Shown here piece by piece: positions 6,381 to 8,907 of a stretch of 8,907 bases of DNA. The DNA comes from JALUUH01 sp964636675. GTDB lineage: Bacteria > Pseudomonadota > Gammaproteobacteria > S012-40. A program made the position numbers and the translations under genes. Location: positions 1-8,907 of the forward strand of contig CAZWUO010000160.1 in assembly GCA_964636675.1 (NCBI GenBank), given 5' to 3'. The notes under the pieces are model-generated. The model was not told where the DNA came from, did not search any database, and worked only from the letters and a program-made list of their open reading frames with translations. How positions within the stretch are numbered: the first letter of the stretch is position 1; each line of letters starts with the position of its first letter.

Positions 6381-6680
6381 GTGATATTAACTCGCCTACA
6401 AAAGATTTTAGCTTCAGCAGTAATCATAATAATATCATTGAGTTTTATCACGATACAGTTATCCAGGCTGGCTATCGATGTTTCTCTTGATAGCTGGGAA
6501 CAAGGTGCCGAAGGGTATGTAAAGGCAAATCGTGAACAACAAAAAACGGGGAATTTAATCGCTCTTTACTTCTATACCGATTGGTGTGAAAACTGTAAAT
6601 ATCTGCGTGAAGAAGTATTATCAAAACCCAATGTTTCTTCCCATTTCACCAATATGCATCCAGTAAAAATCAAATCTTAA
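6381..6680 (+). CDS. Membrane-anchored thioredoxin-like protein, truncated (5' part of a broken gene)
   Basis: The product has 99 residues from GTG 6381, with AGGA at 6368-6371 placed 9 nt upstream. Residues 9-30 are a signal anchor or uncleaved signal (IIIISLSFITIQL core), putting the rest in the periplasm. ALYFYTDWCENCKYLREEVL (61-80) is the first beta strand and active-site helix of a thioredoxin fold with CxxC at Cys69 and Cys72, similar to the WCxxCK site of DsbD-C and TlpA-like proteins. The domain stops at about residue 97, where TAA 6678-6680 is met. The second half of the fold, with the cis-Pro loop and last strands, is absent. The -1 frame is open from 6611 and runs into the downstream propeller gene, so the piece looks like the front end of a larger protein that lost a segment or a base. 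As it stands it is unlikely to be an active oxidoreductase. Confidence 0.65.
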   Translation: MILTRLQKILASAVIIIISLSFITIQLSRLAIDVSLDSWEQGAEGYVKANREQQKTGNLIALYFYTDWCENCKYLREEVLSKPNVSSHFTNMHPVKIKS

Positions 6681-6703
6681 GCACATTCCTGGATATTGAT
6701 TTT

Positions 6704-8326
6704 TTGGTGGATCAGACACCACAAAATGCGGCTTATTTTTTGGCGAGTCAAGATGATAAGGCGGTTTATAGCTATTCAAGTTCCGATTTGAGTTTCGTGG
6801 CTTCGATGGCATTGCTGGACACCCCTAGTCAATTGGTCACATCACCGTTAATCCATCTGGGCCTGGTCTTAAGCAAAGCAGCAAAAAGCGTAACTGTTTT
6901 TGACGTATCGACAATGACGCCCATCAAAACCTTGCCCGTTGATTTTGCACCATCACACGCAATTATCCTATCAGGAACGCCATTTCACGCGATCATTACC
7001 AGCGCAGATGATCATTTATTACGTGTATTTAATCTGCGTGACTACCGTATTTTTACCGTCGACGTTGGCAGTGTAACTTCTTTTATCAATCCAAACCTCG
7101 ATAACTCGCTCTTAGTGCTTGCGAGTCGCGGTGGAAAAGTAACAAGCTTGTTGTTGGGAGAGACGGAAAATGCTATTACTCCCACAGTTTTGTGGACAAA
7201 AAGTATCGTTACAGATGATCAGGTTTTAAGTGGCTTAGCGATCAGCGGCGATAAAAAACAAATCTATTTGTCAATCACAGAAAATATCAGTGACAGCAAC
7301 ATACTCAAGACCATGTCTGTTACCGATCAATCGATCGCTGAACTGATCCCGAGAAAACACGCCTATGGCCAATTATATATCGGCCCCGATGGCAGCTTAC
7401 TTACAGGTCGATCAAACAACAGCAGCAATGTTCAAGTGATTCCAGCATTTACTACTGTTGACAAGAGTTCTTTTGGTGGTTTTTTAAAAACCCAAAAACC
7501 AGGACCGACGCTTCTCGCTATTAACCTCAATGAGGGTAGTTTGCTATCATCCTCACCTTGCGAGTCTCGTTCCATAGAAAACTTAAGCTCTATTAATTCG
7601 CCGATTCCGATTAGTCCTCATATTTTGGGGCCTAAACCTAGCAAGCAAATAAAAGTATCGTCGAACCAGAAAAATTCGAAAAACTTTCTCGGGATGGAAG
7701 CAGGTCTAATAGAGTATTCAATTCAGAATACAGGTGTTTTTCCAGTATCAATAGACAGCATTCAACTCGACGATCCTTTGGAAATATTGTCGCTAGATAA
7801 TACGGGTTGTTCTACCTTACCGGCACTGTTTTCAGGAGATACTTGTAGGCTTGTTATAAACAAATCAGAGCATGAGCAACACAGCTATGGTTTTGGCGTA
7901 GACATCGTCCTGAATAAAAGAGAAAACAGTTTTCGAATTGATGTCGCACGCCAATATCTCTCTCGAATTGGAGAGACATATATAGTGACAAGCATTGTAG
8001 AAGAAGAAAAAGATATTGCAATAGAGCCAAACTTTATAGATCTAGAGCTTTATAATTTTTCAAACACTCCCGTAATTATAGATGAGGTCTCCTTAGTAGA
8101 AACCCGAAACTCAAATCAAGACTCTGCTGACAATACTAAATCTTCGGAACCAGCACAGGAGGCAAATGAAGACGCCGCAGATAATACGCCACAAGAACCC
8201 AAAAAAAGCACATTGGAAACACTTCACGCAGGAATAGGAATCGTTTTTTTGGGAATTCTACTCCTTGTTATGATTCTGCGATTCAACCCATTTCGTATCG
8301 AAAATAAAGCAACACTGATCACATAA
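6704..8326 (+). CDS. Beta-propeller protein with Ig-like domain and C-terminal membrane helix (3' part of a broken gene)
   Basis: The open frame runs from 6611 to TAA 8324-8326. The start is doubtful: TTG 6704 has no clear ribosome binding site and gives no signal peptide, although the rest of the chain looks extracytoplasmic. Numbering from TTG, residues about 8-250 hold about six blade-like repeats with alternating strands (for example LASQDDKAVYSY, KSVTVFDVSTMTPIKTL, DDHLLRVFNLRDY), like YVTN/WD40-type propellers. Residues about 311-416 resemble an Ig-like domain of the choice-of-anchor type, with Cys369 and Cys381 in GCSTLPALFSGDTCRL as a likely disulfide. Residues 467-503 are an acidic Asn/Asp/Glu linker. 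Residues 508-526 are one membrane helix, followed by a short basic tail. Joined in frame to the thioredoxin-like part, the protein would have about 648 residues and a proper N-terminal anchor. No enzymatic motif is visible; ligand or protein binding is a guess. Confidence 0.65.
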   Translation: MVDQTPQNAAYFLASQDDKAVYSYSSSDLSFVASMALLDTPSQLVTSPLIHLGLVLSKAAKSVTVFDVSTMTPIKTLPVDFAPSHAIILSGTPFHAIITSADDHLLRVFNLRDYRIFTVDVGSVTSFINPNLDNSLLVLASRGGKVTSLLLGETENAITPTVLWTKSIVTDDQVLSGLAISGDKKQIYLSITENISDSNILKTMSVTDQSIAELIPRKHAYGQLYIGPDGSLLTGRSNNSSNVQVIPAFTTVDKSSFGGFLKTQKPGPTLLAINLNEGSLLSSSPCESRSIENLSSINSPIPISPHILGPKPSKQIKVSSNQKNSKNFLGMEAGLIEYSIQNTGVFPVSIDSIQLDDPLEILSLDNTGCSTLPALFSGDTCRLVINKSEHEQHSYGFGVDIVLNKRENSFRIDVARQYLSRIGETYIVTSIVEEEKDIAIEPNFIDLELYNFSNTPVIIDEVSLVETRNSNQDSADNTKSSEPAQEANEDAADNTPQEPKKSTLETLHAGIGIVFLGILLLVMILRFNPFRIENKATLIT

Positions 8327-8406
8327 ATAAAATGCTATCCGTGGATTTTATCACCCTCGTCGTACACGCACTGCAAAAATCAGCGTGGCAAATGAAAGTG
8401 ATATTT

Positions 8407-8907
8407 TCATCTTAAATTCAGCATTGTACTTTTTGCAGCAACATCCCAATAAGGCGTCCCGGCAAAGCGCTGTACTAGAAAATCGACAAAGACTCTGACA
8501 CGACGCGAAAGGTAACGCGTTTGCGGATAAATAGCATAGGCTTCAATCTGTGGACGTTTGTATTCTGTGAGCAAAGGAATCAAGCTACCGCGCTCAATTT
8601 CTTTATAAGTAATAAATGATGGACTAAAAATAATGCCCATGCCCTCGACCGCTGCATCGCACAGAAACTCACCGCTACTTGCTTTTAAGTAAGGCCGAAT
8701 CTTTGTCGTTATTGGCTTGCCGCTGGCATCGTAAAAATGCCAAGATTCGAAATCTCGCAGTAAATTATAAACAAGGCATTGATGCTTAGTTAATTCTTCG
8801 GGATGTTTTGGAGTGCCCATGCGCTCAAGATATGCGGGACTCGCACACAGCACAAGCTGAATGGGCGCAAGCCGACGGGCGATTAAGCTGGAATCTCGCA
8901 GCTTAGC
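8407..8907 (-). CDS. LysR-type transcriptional regulator, effector-binding domain (partial)
   Basis: The frame is open to the right window edge and ends at TGA (complement of 8407-8409), giving 166 C-terminal residues; the DNA-binding helix-turn-helix lies outside. The fragment begins with LRDSSLIARRLAPIQLVLCASPAYL, a segment typical of DmlR/CrgA-like LysR proteins, where RLAP-x-RLVLCASPAYL precedes the second effector lobe. The later stretch GEFLCDAAVEGMGIIFSPSF matches the conserved AAxxGxGI region, and YPQTRYLSRRVRVFVDFL is the usual end of the fold. These regulators bind DNA as oligomers and respond to small metabolites; the ligand cannot be read from this part. The gene is convergent with the propeller gene (80 nt between stops) and therefore points away from it. 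Its target is more likely on its own upstream side, outside the window. Confidence 0.9.
   Translation of the reverse strand, partial: AKLRDSSLIARRLAPIQLVLCASPAYLERMGTPKHPEELTKHQCLVYNLLRDFESWHFYDASGKPITTKIRPYLKASSGEFLCDAAVEGMGIIFSPSFITYKEIERGSLIPLLTEYKRPQIEAYAIYPQTRYLSRRVRVFVDFLVQRFAGTPYWDVAAKSTMLNLR

Noticed and set aside
6661..6680. Programmed -1 ribosomal frameshift joining the thioredoxin and propeller frames
   Set aside because: The A5 run reads A-AAA-ATC in frame and does not form an X-XXY-YYZ slippery heptamer, and no strong hairpin follows. The missing half of the thioredoxin fold points to a deletion instead.
8365..8410. Hairpins between the propeller gene and the LysR gene (CACGC/GCGTG and ATGAAA/TTTCAT)
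   Set aside because: The stems are only 5-6 bp. One overlaps the LysR stop codon, and neither has a T-run on the useful side, so they are not supported as terminators.

Overview
The window reads as a stretch of chromosome from a Gram-negative, probably marine, gammaproteobacterium. The signs are a proton-conducting antiporter subunit of the multi-D Mrp type, an outer-membrane barrel protein with a C-terminal aromatic residue, a very large secreted protein ending in what looks like a GlyGly-CTERM (rhombosortase) tail, and a LysR-type regulator of the common gammaproteobacterial DmlR/CrgA-like kind. Base composition is moderate and varies along the window: the barrel gene and the 3' half of the second propeller gene look more AT-rich than their neighbours. 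No rRNA, tRNA, CRISPR array, intact transposase or replication origin was seen.

Layout. (1) 1-360: the C-terminal end of an MrpD/MnhD-like membrane subunit, cut by the window edge. (2) 430-1146: a small exported protein with a short coiled coil and an outer-membrane beta-barrel, in the same direction. A perfect 13-bp direct repeat begins 2 nt after the stop codon of each of these two genes, so it brackets the barrel gene. (3) 1147-1271: a convergent intergenic gap with a perfect 12-bp stem-loop. (4) 1272-5975, minus strand: a 1567-residue secreted multidomain protein, in order: signal peptide, alpha/beta-hydrolase (lipase-like) domain with a recognisable Ser-Asp-His set, Ig-like region, seven-unit TolB/WD40-like propeller, InlB-B-like repeat, Pro-Glu linker and C-terminal sorting helix. 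(5) 5976-6380: a 405-nt divergent intergenic region with a 7-bp-stem palindrome, an extended -10 promoter candidate and three copies of AGAATACC (two direct, one inverted) just ahead of the next gene. (6) 6381-8326: what looks like one ancestral gene broken into two reading frames. The 5' part is a membrane-anchored thioredoxin-like N-terminus with a CxxC motif; the 3' part is a beta-propeller, an Ig-like domain, an acidic linker and a C-terminal membrane helix. (7) 8407-8907, minus strand: the effector-binding part of a LysR-type regulator, cut by the right edge.

How the parts may work together. The two divergently transcribed central loci both encode envelope proteins that combine an enzyme-like N-terminal domain with a beta-propeller, Ig-like or repeat domains, a charged linker and a single C-terminal hydrophobic helix. 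This suggests a small surface-protein island. The strongest leads are the domain architecture and sorting tail of the 1567-residue hydrolase, the broken thioredoxin-propeller gene, and the repeated AGAATACC motif next to a promoter. Nothing in the window proves a new multi-gene system. The functional link between the divergent genes is inferred from their arrangement and similar architecture only.
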